DNA from: Hansfordia pulvinata
Lineage: Eukaryota > Ascomycota > Sordariomycetes > Xylariales
Assembly: GCA_006538405.1 (NCBI GenBank)
Contig: BJKQ01000001.1
Span: forward strand, 2,914,001-2,978,000
Length of the DNA: 64,000 nucleotides
Direction: 5' to 3'
The notes beneath the pieces are model-generated. The model had not been told where the DNA came from. It was given only the letters and a program-made list of their open reading frames with translations, and did not search any database. Within the stretch, counting starts at the first letter, position 1. Every line of letters starts with the position of its first letter. A program made the translations under genes and the position numbers. This document shows, piece by piece, positions 44,730 through 57,663 of the stretch.

Positions 44730-47700
44730 TTGGTGTTATTGCGGCGGCAGCCTAGCCTAGCGGGCGCGTACGAGCAACAGCAGTGTGGATGGACGGGTTG
44801 GATGCGTGCTGATGCGCGTATGGTTGGAGGGCGTACGCACAGTGCGGCGCAGCCGATGCCGGGTACTCGAGACTGGGTGCTGTAGCGACGGCGGTGGGGA
44901 GGGGAGGGTCCAGACGGCGACCTGCGCCGTGGACTCGTCGACTACGATACGAGTGGTGGGAGCAGGAGTGGGAGTTGCGCGAGATGTGCTCGTAGCGTCG
45001 GTGCCGGTGTTGGTGATGGTGGGCATCTAATCTCGTGGGGAACGGGGCGATGATTGGCGCAGGTCCTGGTAGTCGCATCCGCCCTCATGAACGTACTCGT
45101 ACCGTCCAGCGGAGCCCCTCGCACGGTAAGCAGAGACAGAGACAGGAGCCCTGGTTCTATCCGTAACCGTCTCGTCTTGTCTTGCAATGGCGGGGTTGGC
45201 TGGTACTGTACTCGTCTCGTACGGCTGGCTGGTCCAGTGACGCCCAGGTTCAGATTCAAGGCCCAACACGCGCCCGGCGCATGTGGCAGGATCGATTAAT
45301 TAATAAGTAGCCCAGACTAACGCGTCCCTGTGCAGGCGACTGTCATGTGGCAGATCCAACCACGAGCGACAGTCGCGCCAGCACTTCGGGGTGCTCGCAA
45401 GTCGGGTTTGTGTCGGGCGCCGCTGTCGGGCGCGCTCTTCACGGTCGGGCGAGCGGTGGGGAGACGGGGGCCAACTCCGCATACAGTGTCGGTGCAAGGA
45501 GCGTGATCCGACCGAGCACGTACTCGTAGACAGAGAGAGGCGTCAGAGGGAGCCAGGAGGGCAGTGGAAACGACCGGGTATCCGTTCGAATATGTTTGTT
45601 AAAAGATGGGGCGCTTGAGCTTGAAGCCTGAACCCCCAAGATATTGTGAGATGAGTGATGCTTCGATGCACACCGCTGCATAAGCCCCGCAGCTCAGCGA
45701 CGAGGCGCTCGGAATGGGTCTGCCCGCTGGGACCTGTACCCAAGGCTGCAAAACCTCCGTGTCGGGTCGTGATGCTTGGCGTCGATGTGAACGGCGGTGG
45801 GCTGCAAAGCGGGGGACGCAGTTCCAATGTGCGGATACGAGTACTCAATAATGCGCGCACAGCCGCGAGGGCGTAGCGTAGGTACCGTAGGTAAGTCAAG
45901 AGTCCGGTGATGAGCACAGGTATGACTGCCGATTTGCGTCGAAGTCTTGTATTTGGCTATGTCCGCCAGGTAGCTCTTGAAGAATGCCGTGATGATGTTG
46001 TTGTTGTCGTTGCTGTTGTTATTTGACCGATGCCGGCCACAAATGCTCGTACAGGTACTGGAGTGATGCTGGTTCTGACAACGGCAGGGTGGGTGAAATG
46101 AGATGGATTCGATTTGATGTTTGCCGTCTGTTGATGTTGCAGCCTGTGGTGATGATGCCGGCCGGGTGCCTTGGACGGCGGCAGTGTCTGCCCGGGATTT
46201 CGTACCTGCCAGCAGTCACTTGACGGGTGCCTAGGTACCTACGAGTACCTCAGGGACGCAACCTTACCTACCTTACATGTACATGTACCCAGGTAGGTAG
46301 ATACTATCTCCAGCTTGAATACTGAGGTCGTGTCCTCCCTAAATAGGTACCTGCCCAGCCTACATAACCTAACCTACATGTATTCCAATGCTGGAGGTCT
46401 ATGGCTTCGGGTTTGACAGGAGAATCGCCTGCGTGCTGCAGAACTCGGAGGTGCAGGCCGGCGTCTACGGTACGGGGCGCTTTTGAAGGCGCCGCCGAGG
46501 CAGAACAGAGCGGACACGCCGTGTGCACGCGCATGCGCTTCCGGCGAATGGGTTCAAAGCCCTGGCCGCAGCTCGAGAGGGCGCAACGACGTGGCCGAGT
46601 TTTTGGAGAATACAAATAGGCGCTGGGAACACGAGGGCGTCGGCGAGGCTGAGACGCTGACGAGCCGAGAACTCGTAATCAGGGCAACGTCTGCCTGGCT
46701 GCGCCCATCCTCGTGCGTGGGAGGGCTGCGCTGGTGGCTGGGCAGCCCACCTCGCGATCTGACGGATATAACGAAATATCTGCCGGTCAGGCCCAACTAT
46801 AAGGTAACTTGGTTGACTGTTACGAGTGGAGGCGCACGGGTTCTCGTACGCTCGATCTAGAGCGGGAGGCGAACGAGTGGTCGGTAGGAAATGAGTACGG
46901 TAATAATCTGAAAGCCGGCGCCGACGAACGGCCGAGGCGGTACTCGTCTGAACGCTCTCGTTGTCAATTGTGAAGTTCTGACCGGCGAGGGCCAAGCTGG
47001 GCAGATGATGGTGGAAGACATGCTTGTGGGACGTCGAGTGCCGGCTTCAGAGGCCTCCAGCAGCGAACGGCAGACGAGAGACGAGACTGGTCTTGCGGGC
47101 TGGCGGGACGGGCAGGCGGCTCGCTGAGTTTTTGGGGGGCATGGAGAGTCCCAATCAAGGACGATGTCTGGGTTCGTGGGCGGGTGATGGAGAAAGGGCA
47201 CCCAACATCTATTGACACCTGATTACCTCCACAAACCCCCAGTCTACCCGGGCTTCCTACCGCCACCTTCGGAGGTACCCGGGTAAGTATCTGACCGGGC
47301 CGAAATGATGGGCACCTCCAGTGCCTGCCTCTCATCCAATGCTCGTGGAAGGCAGGCACGTTGGTGTCGGGAGTACCTCCCTACCTACATGTAAGTTACT
47401 GGAGGTGATTCTACTCGTACAGCACTTGGGCTTCGCATTCGCCAGCCAGGGCAGTGACGAATTTCCCCTTCGCTATCGGCTGAGGTCGCGTGTTCGGGGA
47501 CAAACCTCTGATGCCTCACCTCAGTGCATGCGCTCGTGCTCGTGTTTCAGTCTCAGAATGCTCCCAGACACGGCACGACAGACAGGCGCCACAGTCATCA
47601 GGGACCTCCAGCTCATTACGAGTACCGCCTACCCCGTGCAGCCACGCGGGACCTACACATGGGGCAGGATGTCCCAGTATCTCGAACGGTACTCGTGCAG

Positions 47701-49177
47701 CTTAGGTACTCGGAGTACCGTGACGGGTCGCCCCTAGGTATGGACACGGTTCGAATGGTATCCGCATGCATCTCTCTCAGATTCGGGCACCACTGCACCA
47801 CCACTGGGCACTCCCGTCCAGTCATGGGCATCTCGGATACCTTACCTACGGTATTCTGCATGCACATGAAAACCCTTAGTACATTCTCATGTTGTGAGTA
47901 TTCGTTGCGAAACGTCCGTCATTGGCAGCCAGCAAGTACGAGCACAGTCCACTGCTGTTGGACGATGCGGCAGGTACGATGAAATGGGCAAGCCCATGAG
48001 TGCCGCGGATGACCAAAGCACCAGACTAGGAAGCTCCCACGGGTGACGGACGGGCCAAATGACGTTGCGCGCGCTGCTAACGGGGTCGGCCCACAACGAT
48101 AAAGCCTCCTGGCCCGAGATTAGTTTTAGTTAGTGGCGCCGTGTTGCCGGCCGGCCTTGTTCCTTTCATCAGTTCGAATGTGCCGCTCCATCGTGGACAG
48201 ATCCATATTGGGTCCCTGAATGGCTTACTCGCGCTCGTACACCTCCACTGCGAGCGATGGCAGGCGGGTCAGCCTGGCTTGAGCCCAACGCCCACCCACC
48301 CCTGTCACCCTACGAGTATGTCCACGAGGTACGGAAACCTCCAGCTGCACTCGTTCCCAGCGCGGATGCTCTCCGCAATCAACCACCGCAGCTAATTCAT
48401 ACATACCTAAATATCTCTTCCCTGGAGGGATTCGCGCAGGGAGCCTCTTGCAGGTAATAATAGGAGGGACCACGCCCCGCCACAAACTACCAATCCTAGA
48501 CGACCACCCTGGAGCTGCTAGTTACGAGTACGTGTAGTAGACACGTGCTCACACCACTAGACGTACTAGTACCCACGCGGATGGACCTATGCATTTCTGA
48601 GATACAGCAAATGACATGTATGAGTTGGTACGGGCGTTCTGAAGCCACCAGGCTCGCAGCTGCGGTTATTTTAGTACTCGTACCAGCTTGAATAAGAGTC
48701 TTACCTAGAAGGTATTCTGTGAAGCTCGCAGCGGATGGGTTAGGTTAGTCTGGGTACTCCCGGACCGTACAATGCAGTCCGATATTCCAACTTTGGAACG
48801 AGGCGATACCTGATGGGTGGCAGATATCTTAGGCACTGACATACGAGTACCTTGTACTCGTAAGGTAAGGAGGTAGTGTCGTTACCAGATACTACCTAGC
48901 GTACCTACCTTATACGCGTAGATAGGTACATCGATGAACCAGGGCTGCCCGCAATTGCCCGCACAGCAGCCCCCTAGGTGGCCCCGTTCTGCCCACGAGT
49001 ACGTACCTCTACCACCCGTGCGCCCCCAAGCCGTTGCTCGCTTGAACAGTGCACCACCCTCACCACCATCGCCACCCGCAATAGATACCGCCCACCCTCT
49101 TACCTACTACTCCGTACTGAGTACAACATCACCATCCCCAAGTGCCCCACCCTCAGTTGACCGCAACCGCGACCTCC

Positions 49178-49216
49178 ACCACCACGACCTCACCCACCAC
49201 GACCTCACCCACCACG
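49178..49216. repeat. 15-bp tandem repeat, about 2.5 copies
   Basis: The unit ACCACGACCTCACCC begins at 49181 and again at 49196, followed by a partial copy. It lies in the probable leader of the Munc13-like gene. Confidence 0.85.
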
Positions 49217-49367
49217 CCTGCGATCACAAACGACCGCTATCTACACTCACCGGCCCATCCACGATCGCCTTCTGTCGGCCGGCGCCCCCACACCGACACC
49301 GTGTAACATGCGACAGCAGTCTACCACGGCCATCTGTTGAGTCTGCCTGCACTCGGTCCCCGGACAG

Positions 49368-52300
49368 ATGCGTGGTGTCGCCCGGCCCCGACCTTGTTGC
49401 CGCCGCCTCTACTCCAACCGCACCTCTCCCTCTGCCGCCCTCTCGCCTCGCGCTTCTCCTGCCTCCCCGAGCCCCCCGCGCTACCATGTCGACGGGCCGA
49501 GAAAGTCGTACCAGCAGTTAAACAAGGGCCGCGTCAACAGCCTCCAAAGCGCAGGCCGCCGCAGCCGCGGCAACTCGCTCGCCAGACAGGTCCCCATCAA
49601 TGTCAGCCACGACGACGCCTACACCTACGCCCTCCGCGTGGCTTACCTGCACTACCTGCTCCAGCCCAAGGCCAAGAAGAAGCAATGGGTTCCCGCCCCG
49701 AAGCCCCCGCCGCGCGCCTACACCAGCAATGTAGGCGATCTGGTAAAGGAGTTTCTCCCCGGTAACTCGAGTGGCGTCAAGCTGCCGCACAGTTTCCGCT
49801 CCCATCTTGAGAAGCGCATGGAAGGCGTCATTCGTGGCGCCGAGCGCATGCCCGCCTACAACGACGCCGCCGTCAAGAGAACATTTGGGCAGGCTTATAC
49901 CGCCTTCACCGACCAGGCCTTCCGCAAAAGCATCGACAAGGAGCGCAAGGTTGAGCCTCTAGTTCTCATTTTCTACTCTTCTGCCACCAAGGCCTGCATG
50001 CTTGGCCACGCCCCCGGCGATGACTCTTGGAAGCTGCTCGTCGACCGCCACGTCGCCCTCTTCGTCAGGCTGCTTGCCAACGTTCTGAAGGACCAGGGTC
50101 ATGAGAAAGACAGGCCTGAGCTTTCGTCTCGTCTCAACACCCTGGAGAAGAAGCTCCTCACCAACGATCAGAACCTCTACTCCAACACCTCTGGCCAAGA
50201 TGCCGGCAGCACCATCGAGGTTACCCTCCCACTGAGTCACGACGTCAAGGACATGCCCATGGTGCAGGTGGTGGCCAAGATGTTCGGTCTCTCCCATACA
50301 GATGTCCAGAGTCACATTGACGCGCAGCGTCCCAACTGGACTGAAGAAGCAGCTCTCAAAGACCTCAAGTCTTACCAGCATCGCCTCAACGCCAACATGC
50401 CGGGCGCTCTTCGCAGTAACGATTTCGAGTTTGACGAGGCATATCAGGACTGGAAGAAGGCCGAAGCCCCCCATTTGTCACAAATGATGCTCGAGATCCT
50501 GACGGCCAAGCCCGAACTGGCGAAAACATCGAGTGGGACTGCCGCCAACGCCGACAAGCCGCTCCCCAGCAATCCGTCGGATGAGCCATCCTATGGAAGT
50601 CTGAGTCGGCCTGTCTCTATGGCTAGCTTGTCTTTCGACCTTGGCTCGATGTCCATGGACGATGGTGGCAGTATCCGTAACGTCGACGAGACTCACTATA
50701 CCTTTATTCCTCCAGACCCGCGGGAGTTTCTCAAGACGATTGCAAAGTATGCGCTAGAATTCGACGCCATGCATGCCGGTGCCAGCGATCAAACCGCCCC
50801 CTTTTCCAAGCAGTCCATGGACCTCTTGACAGAACTGTGTGTGCGCTGGCGGGTTCCCCAGTTCAGTCGTCTTGTCATCTTCATCGAGGTCGCAGCGCGC
50901 CGCTACACCGACGGGCTCTTCACCGTCATTGATCTGGACACCACATTCGACCTTGTCAAGACCCCGCCGCCAGAGGTCAAGAAGCCGCCACACATCTATC
51001 TTTACACCGAAAGTCTCGAAACGATTGAAAGGACCCGCTGGACCTTGACAGACTGCTCGACTTATCAGCAAATGCTTGGTGGACTGAACGATGCCCTGCT
51101 GCGTGAGCTGTACGATATTCTCATGCATTGCTACGAACCAAAGCCCCCTTCGGCTGGGCCGCCCGTCCACGTACTCGGGACCCACATCTCCAGCGACCCC
51201 TTCTTCTCGCAGAGAGAGGAGGACATGGCGGAATACTCGGGGCATCTGGAGGCAGGGCTTCGCGAGCAGGCTGCCGACGTGTACAGGAGCTTCCTCGATA
51301 CTGATATTCCTCAGAACCAACAGGATTGGGAGTTCACACATGTTGTACAGCTGGGCAAATCTGTCGTCAAGTTGTGTGAGAGGATCAAGAAGAGGTACAG
51401 AAGCAACCCAGAAATCATGGGTGTCAACCCCCTGACCGTTCTTGTTGAGACGATGTTTCCCAACTTTGAAAACGATGCCCACGACATCATACAAAGGGTT
51501 GTGCAGGTGGCACAAGCCCGGGGAGATGAGCACGACATACAAGATGGTTTCGACCTTTACAAGGAGCTCGTGGAGATAAGGCGCATCCACAGGTCCCATC
51601 TTCCCGGCATGCCTTTTACCTTCGATGTGGAGGAGTTGCTGGTCGGCTTCGTTTGGAGGTGGATCCAGAACGCCGAGGTGCGGGCCGAAGAGTTTTTGAA
51701 TGAAGCCATCAAGCAGGACAGGTTCCAAGTCAGAGGTCATGGCGAAGAAGGCCACATTTCTCTCGACTCGGAACGACACAGTCACTCGGTCATTGATATG
51801 TTCCAGCTCTTCAACCAAACTGCGGATCAGATTTTTGCGCTTGAGTGGGACAACGATGTCCACCATGCCCGCTTCATGACTGCACTGGCCAAGATCTATG
51901 CCAACAGCATATCGAAGTACTGTGAGGTTGTGGATCAGCAGTTCGTGAGGGAGATGGATACGCCCAGAGCCAATGAAAAAGAGGCTGTTGCTGCCGCGCA
52001 AACGACACAGGGCAGGTTCATGCAGTACGCCAAAGATGCCTGGAATTCCAAGGAGAAGGTGGAGCCTTTTCAGTTCTACACCGAGGTCAGTACCTGTTCT
52101 TAAGAGCTAAGGTGCCATCGTAAACTAACACGCTTGCAGTCGTTGGTCAAACTCAACAACGTCGAATGGGCAATGCAACAGTTGGATAAGCTTGAGAAGT
52201 CGATGAATGTCGACGCTTGCGCAAAGATCCTCGAGAAAGCCGACGGGCCCAAGAAGCAAGTCAAACGACCTGCGAAATACGTCTTCACTATCAAAATCGT

Positions 52301-53747
52301 CGAGGCTGAAGATCTGAAGGCCTGCGATCCAAACGGACTCAGCGACCCTTATGTGGTACTTGTCGACGAGTATCAGAAGCGACTGCACAAGTCCCGGGTG
52401 ATCCCGAAGAACTTGAACCCCCGCTGGGACGAGTCTGTCGACGTGACTGTCTCCTCCCCGCTCAACATTGTGGCGACGGTTTGGGACTATGATACGTTTG
52501 GCGACCATGACTTCGTTGGCAGAACCTCCCTGAAGCTGGATCCTCTTCACTTTGGTGATTACCTCCCGAGAGAGTTCTGGCTGGACCTCGACACACAAGG
52601 TCGAATTCTCCTGAGAGTCAGCATGGAAGGAGAAAGAGACGACATACAGTTCTACTATGGGAAGGCCTTCCGCCACCTCAAGAGAACGGAGCGAGACATG
52701 GTCCGCAAGATCACTGACAAGGTAAGGATCCTTTCGAAATCACTGCGCGATTCCAGCTGACACTCGAAGCTCTCTAAACACATCTACTTCACACTTTCCA
52801 AGCAGTCTCTGGAAAGGTTGATCCCCAAGAACTACCTTGGACAAGCCGGTCAGGCAATGGGCGGCATCTTCGGGAAGCGGGCATCCGTCCTGCCTCAAGC
52901 GACAGGACCGACGCCCGCCGACGTTGAGAACGCTTTGCAAGCTCTGTTCACATACTTCGACGAGAATTTCGCCATCATGAAGCAAACATTGACCGATGCC
53001 ACCATGATCGCAGTGATGACTCGACTCTGGAAGGAGGTTCTCATGGCCATCGAGACTATGGTTGTCCCTCCGCTGTCAGACAAGCTGGCTAACCGCCGCT
53101 CGCTGAGTCAGCAGGAGCTCGACATTGTGTATCAATGGCTCCAGCTATTGTTTGACTTTTTCCACGCACGCGATGAAGACGGCGAGGTTCTTGGCGTTCC
53201 AGCCGAGGTCCTCAAGTCGCCCAAATATCACGAACTGGCCTCGCTGAACTTCTTCTATTTCGACACCACGGACAATCTGATCCGCACGTCGGAGCGCATG
53301 GCCGGTGCGACAGCGCAGCGCCAGCAGCAGCGACTCCAGGCGCAGATGTCGAGCAGCGCCAACAACCGCAACTCGGGACCCACGTCGCTCATGCCGCCAC
53401 CCGTTCCATCGTCCTCTGCAGGGTCGACGTTCGCCAGCATGGGGACCATCCGACGCGGCAAAAGTATCATGATGAGCCGCAACCTTGGCACAATGCGCAA
53501 AGCCAAGGAAGAGAAGCGCAAGGAGGCGCAGGCCGATCCATCCGACGACATGATACTCCGCATTCTTCGCATGCGTCCAGAGGCCCAGCACTATCTCAAA
53601 GAGCGCCACAGGCAGAAGGAGCGCATGGCTGCCTCTGCTGCTGCTGCCATGATTGTTAAACAGAGTGTGACTCAGGGGTGGAACACGGGAGGCGGTCACG
53701 GCCGCGGGCCGGGCAGCATGGGGCGTGTCCCTGTACCGAGGCGTTGA
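49368..53747 (+). CDS. Munc13/Ync13-like protein with MUN region and C2 domain
   Basis: Exons 49368-52085, 52140-52721 and 52806-53747 give 1413 aa. Fungal Unc13-like proteins act in exocytosis and in coupling vesicle traffic to cell-wall synthesis and septation (fission yeast Ync13). The long helical first exon carries the conserved blocks ALRVAYLHYLL, DDSWKLLVDRHVALFVRLL and FTFDVEELLVGFVWRWI, typical of the MUN/DUF810 family. A C2 domain follows at about 953-1065. It keeps calcium-loop acidic residues (CDPNGLSDPY and WDYDTFGDHDF), so Ca2+ or phospholipid binding is plausible. A second MUN part follows (LTDATMIAVMTRLWKEVL). The Ala/Gln-rich C-terminus looks disordered. Both introns are phase 0. 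The start is the first in-frame ATG; the first 45 residues are Arg/Pro/Ser-rich and unconserved, so an upstream start or exon cannot be excluded. Confidence 0.9.
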
Positions 53748-56700
53748 AGCCGACACATCAGCCAGGTGTGGGTGTGCGGAGCACTGACCGGCAGGTCGAA
53801 GCATACGCCGGGTTCGGCGTATTGCGTGGTCAAAGCAGGCCCGCTGCGAGAGCTGGGGCCTTTTTCTTTTCGCTGGACGACTAGCCCCAGGCGCAATTCA
53901 CCGGGCGACTTGGGAGTTGATACCTTTTCTTTCCGTTTCTAGCGAGCGTGTCAAGGGAGGGGGACGGGTGAAGGTTTCAATGAGCGGGCGTTCATGTCAC
54001 GTTTTCTACGAGTCAGTTTCCTGACGATTTATCGAACGAAATACACGATTGTTTCCAGTGACCATGTCAAGTGTTGCGGAAGCCTGCCACTGCCGGGTGA
54101 TATGAATGGTAGGACTTCTCGCTCCGTCTTGGGGAGGCGGTTTGCATGCCCTTCGTTTCTCGTGTCGCCTTCAGTTGTATGCCGTCTCCCTCTGGCGCTC
54201 CGTAGCCATCGACCCCGCGCGAACCTCCGGCCTCCGGCCTCCGCGACGGAAACCCATCAAGACAGCGCCGCGCCGTCAGTCAGTGCAAGGGGCACTGACG
54301 CAAGTCTTCCCTGTACCGGTGCTATGGGAAGCTTGGATGGGTTGTGCAGAATTATGTTGCTGCTGGGAGCTAGAGAAATGGCACAGAGAGCAGGAGAGTG
54401 TGTATGATAGTGTCTGGAGGGAAAGCTCGAGGGAGTTATAGAGGTATGGAGATGTATCCCAGCGTTCATCGATTAGCTCTACCAGGGTGTCCGGAATGCG
54501 CGAGGAACAACAGGTCATACATGGATTTGCTCCGGCCGGGCACCTCTTCCTCACGTTCTCCTGATGGGTTGCTCGGTGCGTGTCACTCGAATGCACGCTG
54601 GCTGGGACGGATGGGACGGAAATGCCAGCCGCCTTGAGTCTGCAAGGTAATGGGGAAACAGGTGCCCCAGGCCGGCATGACACACGAGTGCTCATTCTCT
54701 GTACCTCTGCGCACTTCGTCTTGACAGCTTCCCGAGTATGGTCATAGTTCTAGTCATGGTTCTCTTCATACGCCCACCTGCCCCATTGATCGCCTCAGTA
54801 GGCCCTCGAGAGGGGGCACAGAGGGTGTTACCACCCCCTCCCCCACCTAAGTACGAACCCGTGGGTGGCAGAATGGGGAGTGTGTGTGCGATCGAGGGAG
54901 AGGTGGTATCCGGCGCCCCCCTTTGCGCACGTGAAGTTCAAGTCGTACGACGGCACAAGGGAACGGCCCTTGCACACCCAGTGGCTCACCCACTCAAAAC
55001 AGGCTGCGAGACACCAGGATGGCGTAGGTGGGTGGGCGAGATGCGGCACAGGCACGGGTTGGGTTGCAAAAGCAAACAGGAGGGTGACTGGACGGGGATG
55101 ATCGCATCATATTGCCTGGGCGCATCCGCGGAAGGGGAGTGGGTACGACTGGTCGGCATCCGACATACACATACACACACGCGCGCGCGCATACTCACAT
55201 ACAAACATACCCGCACATGCACATACAGAATGCGCAATGAAGGGTTGCTGATGTGCCCACCGTCAGCAGACCCATCTTTCCCCTCAATATGGCGCCTCGC
55301 CCGAGGAGGGGAAACAGCCACAAAGCATACCAATCGTAAGCAATCGGCTTGGTGCGGTAAAGTGATACTGAGACAAAGAGGGTGCCGTACCGTCTTGGAA
55401 CAAGGCTGTCGTGATGCTTCAAGTTGTTCACGGCCTGAGATCTGTGCAGCCCGCGATTTTGCGCTCGCAAATCGGTGAAAATGAAGGACTGAGCCCCGTG
55501 GCTCCCTCCAGTCGGTCCGATATTTTGGTTATGGAGAACTCGTAGAGAGACTGGCCGCACACCGCGGCGGGCCGCTGAGCGCATGGCGATCTGCTTCGCA
55601 GGCAGGCAAGTCAGTCGGTATGGGGCCGCGGGTATGCAGGACTCAGCCGTGGCCGAGCGGTCCTGTAGGTATGCTGTGGGGAAACAAAACAGGGTCTCGT
55701 GTTCCAAGCAGGTCTGATTCACTAGCCCAGATAGTCCGGCAGGCGGGAGACACCCATGCGAGTGTGTTCTCGACGGACTTCTTCGATAGATGCTGTTCTT
55801 TTTCTTCCTGATTTCTTTCAGGGTCCTCCGCTCCCACACTCCCGGTAAACCGGGTACGAGTACTTGTGGTACTCCCCCTTTTGTGTGGTGGCGGCCTCAC
55901 AGGGGTCAAGGTTCCAGAGTTGCGAATTCTATCGAGTTAGTCAAGACCCGGGTCGGGCATGGCGCAACACCGGAGGCTCGTCCGTGTCGAACGAACCCGC
56001 ATACTCGTCGTGGCGGTTGGGGAACCCTTGGTGATAGGGACTGGTAAGTATTCGAAGCAGCTTCTTGACGAACGAGTCACCGCTGAACCACGTGGCCGAG
56101 TCCGTCAAACTCTAGCTGGTAACACCACACTGCAACACCCATGAGCCGTCTTCAGTCTAAGCTCCATAAGGCGGCAGCCAGGCGTTGTGGCGCGCCAGGA
56201 ACGCCGCGAACCTCACTCCATGGCGCGGTACCAGATGTCGCAAAGCTCCTACTCGGAGTAAAAAGCGTAGCGACACCAGGGCACTCGTGGCTCTACATCT
56301 GTTCCTCACCGACCTTGTTGCAGGGTAGGCGCGTACAGCCCCCGGCTCCTTTTGGATATGCAGAAAAGAAAGAGAAACAACGCCGACTTGAAGGGGCACC
56401 TGTGAACCTCCACGCGTACGAGGCCCGGCCCGGCGTACGAACATGGAGGTAACTTCGCAAAGGTTGATCGGCGCTTGGGTGTCAGACAAGCATTCCCGTC
56501 CAGCGACAGCTGGGGATGGCAATGTAGTGCGGTCGTAGGACGACGGCACGAAGGTCGGCGGTGGGAGCGACGGGCGGGCGGAAGGGAGGTTGGCTCGTTG
56601 GCTGCTGACAGGAGAGGCGGCTTGAATCAGGAACAGAAATCCTCACTGGCGGTTGTGTGGTGCGAAACACTAGGGGGTGGCGTGGGACTTGGAGCGTCGA

Positions 56701-57663
56701 CAGGTTAGGAATGCCAGGCTGAAGATCAAGTGGGCGATGGAGGCATCTGAGTTTTGAGATCTTCATGTTGCATTGCCAGGGCCTCGTGTGCCTCTTCTGT
56801 CGACCTGACCAGTTGGTTACTCCCGTGCTTCGATGCCTGCCTGCCTGCTCGCTGCTGCAGGACGATCAGGCGGGAGCCGTCAAGCGTCGGCTGGCCCATT
56901 AGCAAGCTGCTCTATTTGCGTTTGCACCCAAGTGGCAAGTTGTTGGCGAGAGGGGATGCGGGCGTGTTGATGATGGAGAGGGGCGGCAGCGTTGATAGAT
57001 GGGACGCATTTGTGTACGAGTAGGTAGGTACTTGGTGATGAGAAGGATGGACGAGAGAGGGTCATGTACTCGTGCGAGTGCGTGTGGCGGAGTTGTACGT
57101 GTATCATGCCCGTCAAGTGCCTAAAGAAGTAGGCACGTTAGGTACGCGTACCTGTAGGAGGTCCGGGTAGCGCTCTCTGGTGGGTCGGTCAAGCTTGGAC
57201 CACCTCATCTCTTCGTTGCCCGTCTGTGTTGGCCAAGTCGGCGGGCGGCAGGCGCGACTCGACGGAGCAGTCAGAAGCTGCAGAGCACTGCCCTTGGAAG
57301 TACGCGTACTTGTACCGCGTGCTGTCCCAATGATGCGGTCCAGTCTCCAGTCTTCCGCGCTGGTCTTCGGCTTCCATAGGAGTACTTGCTGTGGTCGTCT
57401 CTTGATGGTGGTTGATGCTGATTGATGGGTCGAGCTTTCCGAGTGGGGCTTATTCTCAGGGTCTTTTCACTCGTATCCGTGCTGGTCATTGGTGAAAAAG
57501 GTACTCGTTGACGGCATGCTTGCGCGCGAGTTCTCGTAGGTGCCCCTGAGGTGGCATCGTCTCCACACTGGCCTCCGCTAGTGCTAGTAAAGGCCAGAGC
57601 GTGGCCGTAGCCTCTATCAACACTCTGAGAGGTCCAGTGTGCAGCAAGGCGACACGATACGGA

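Larger units (their letters stand above)
44337..49367. promoter_or_regulatory. 5.0-kb divergent intergenic region rich in short palindrome-like motifs
   Basis: It lies between the ArfGAP gene (-) and the Munc13-like gene (+). It contains GTACTCGTAC at 45093-45102 and 48674-48683, many one-mismatch copies (for example 45838, 46240, 48842, 48854), TACTCCGTA at 49108-49116, a GGCA tetranucleotide tract (about 44690-44729), a 15-bp tandem repeat at 49178-49216 and numerous ACCTACCT strings. No frame with coding character is seen; a frame at 48934-49521 (+) is out of phase with the downstream gene and is treated as leader. Confidence 0.5.

Noticed and set aside
48934..49521. 195-codon plus-strand frame overlapping the start of the Munc13-like gene
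   Set aside because: It is in a different phase, made of Pro/His/Ser repeats including the 15-bp tandem repeat; treated as leader.
55638..55700. tRNA-like string TGGCCGAGCGG
   Set aside because: It resembles a D-arm of Leu/Ser tRNAs, but there is no matching T-arm, anticodon stem or acceptor pairing downstream.
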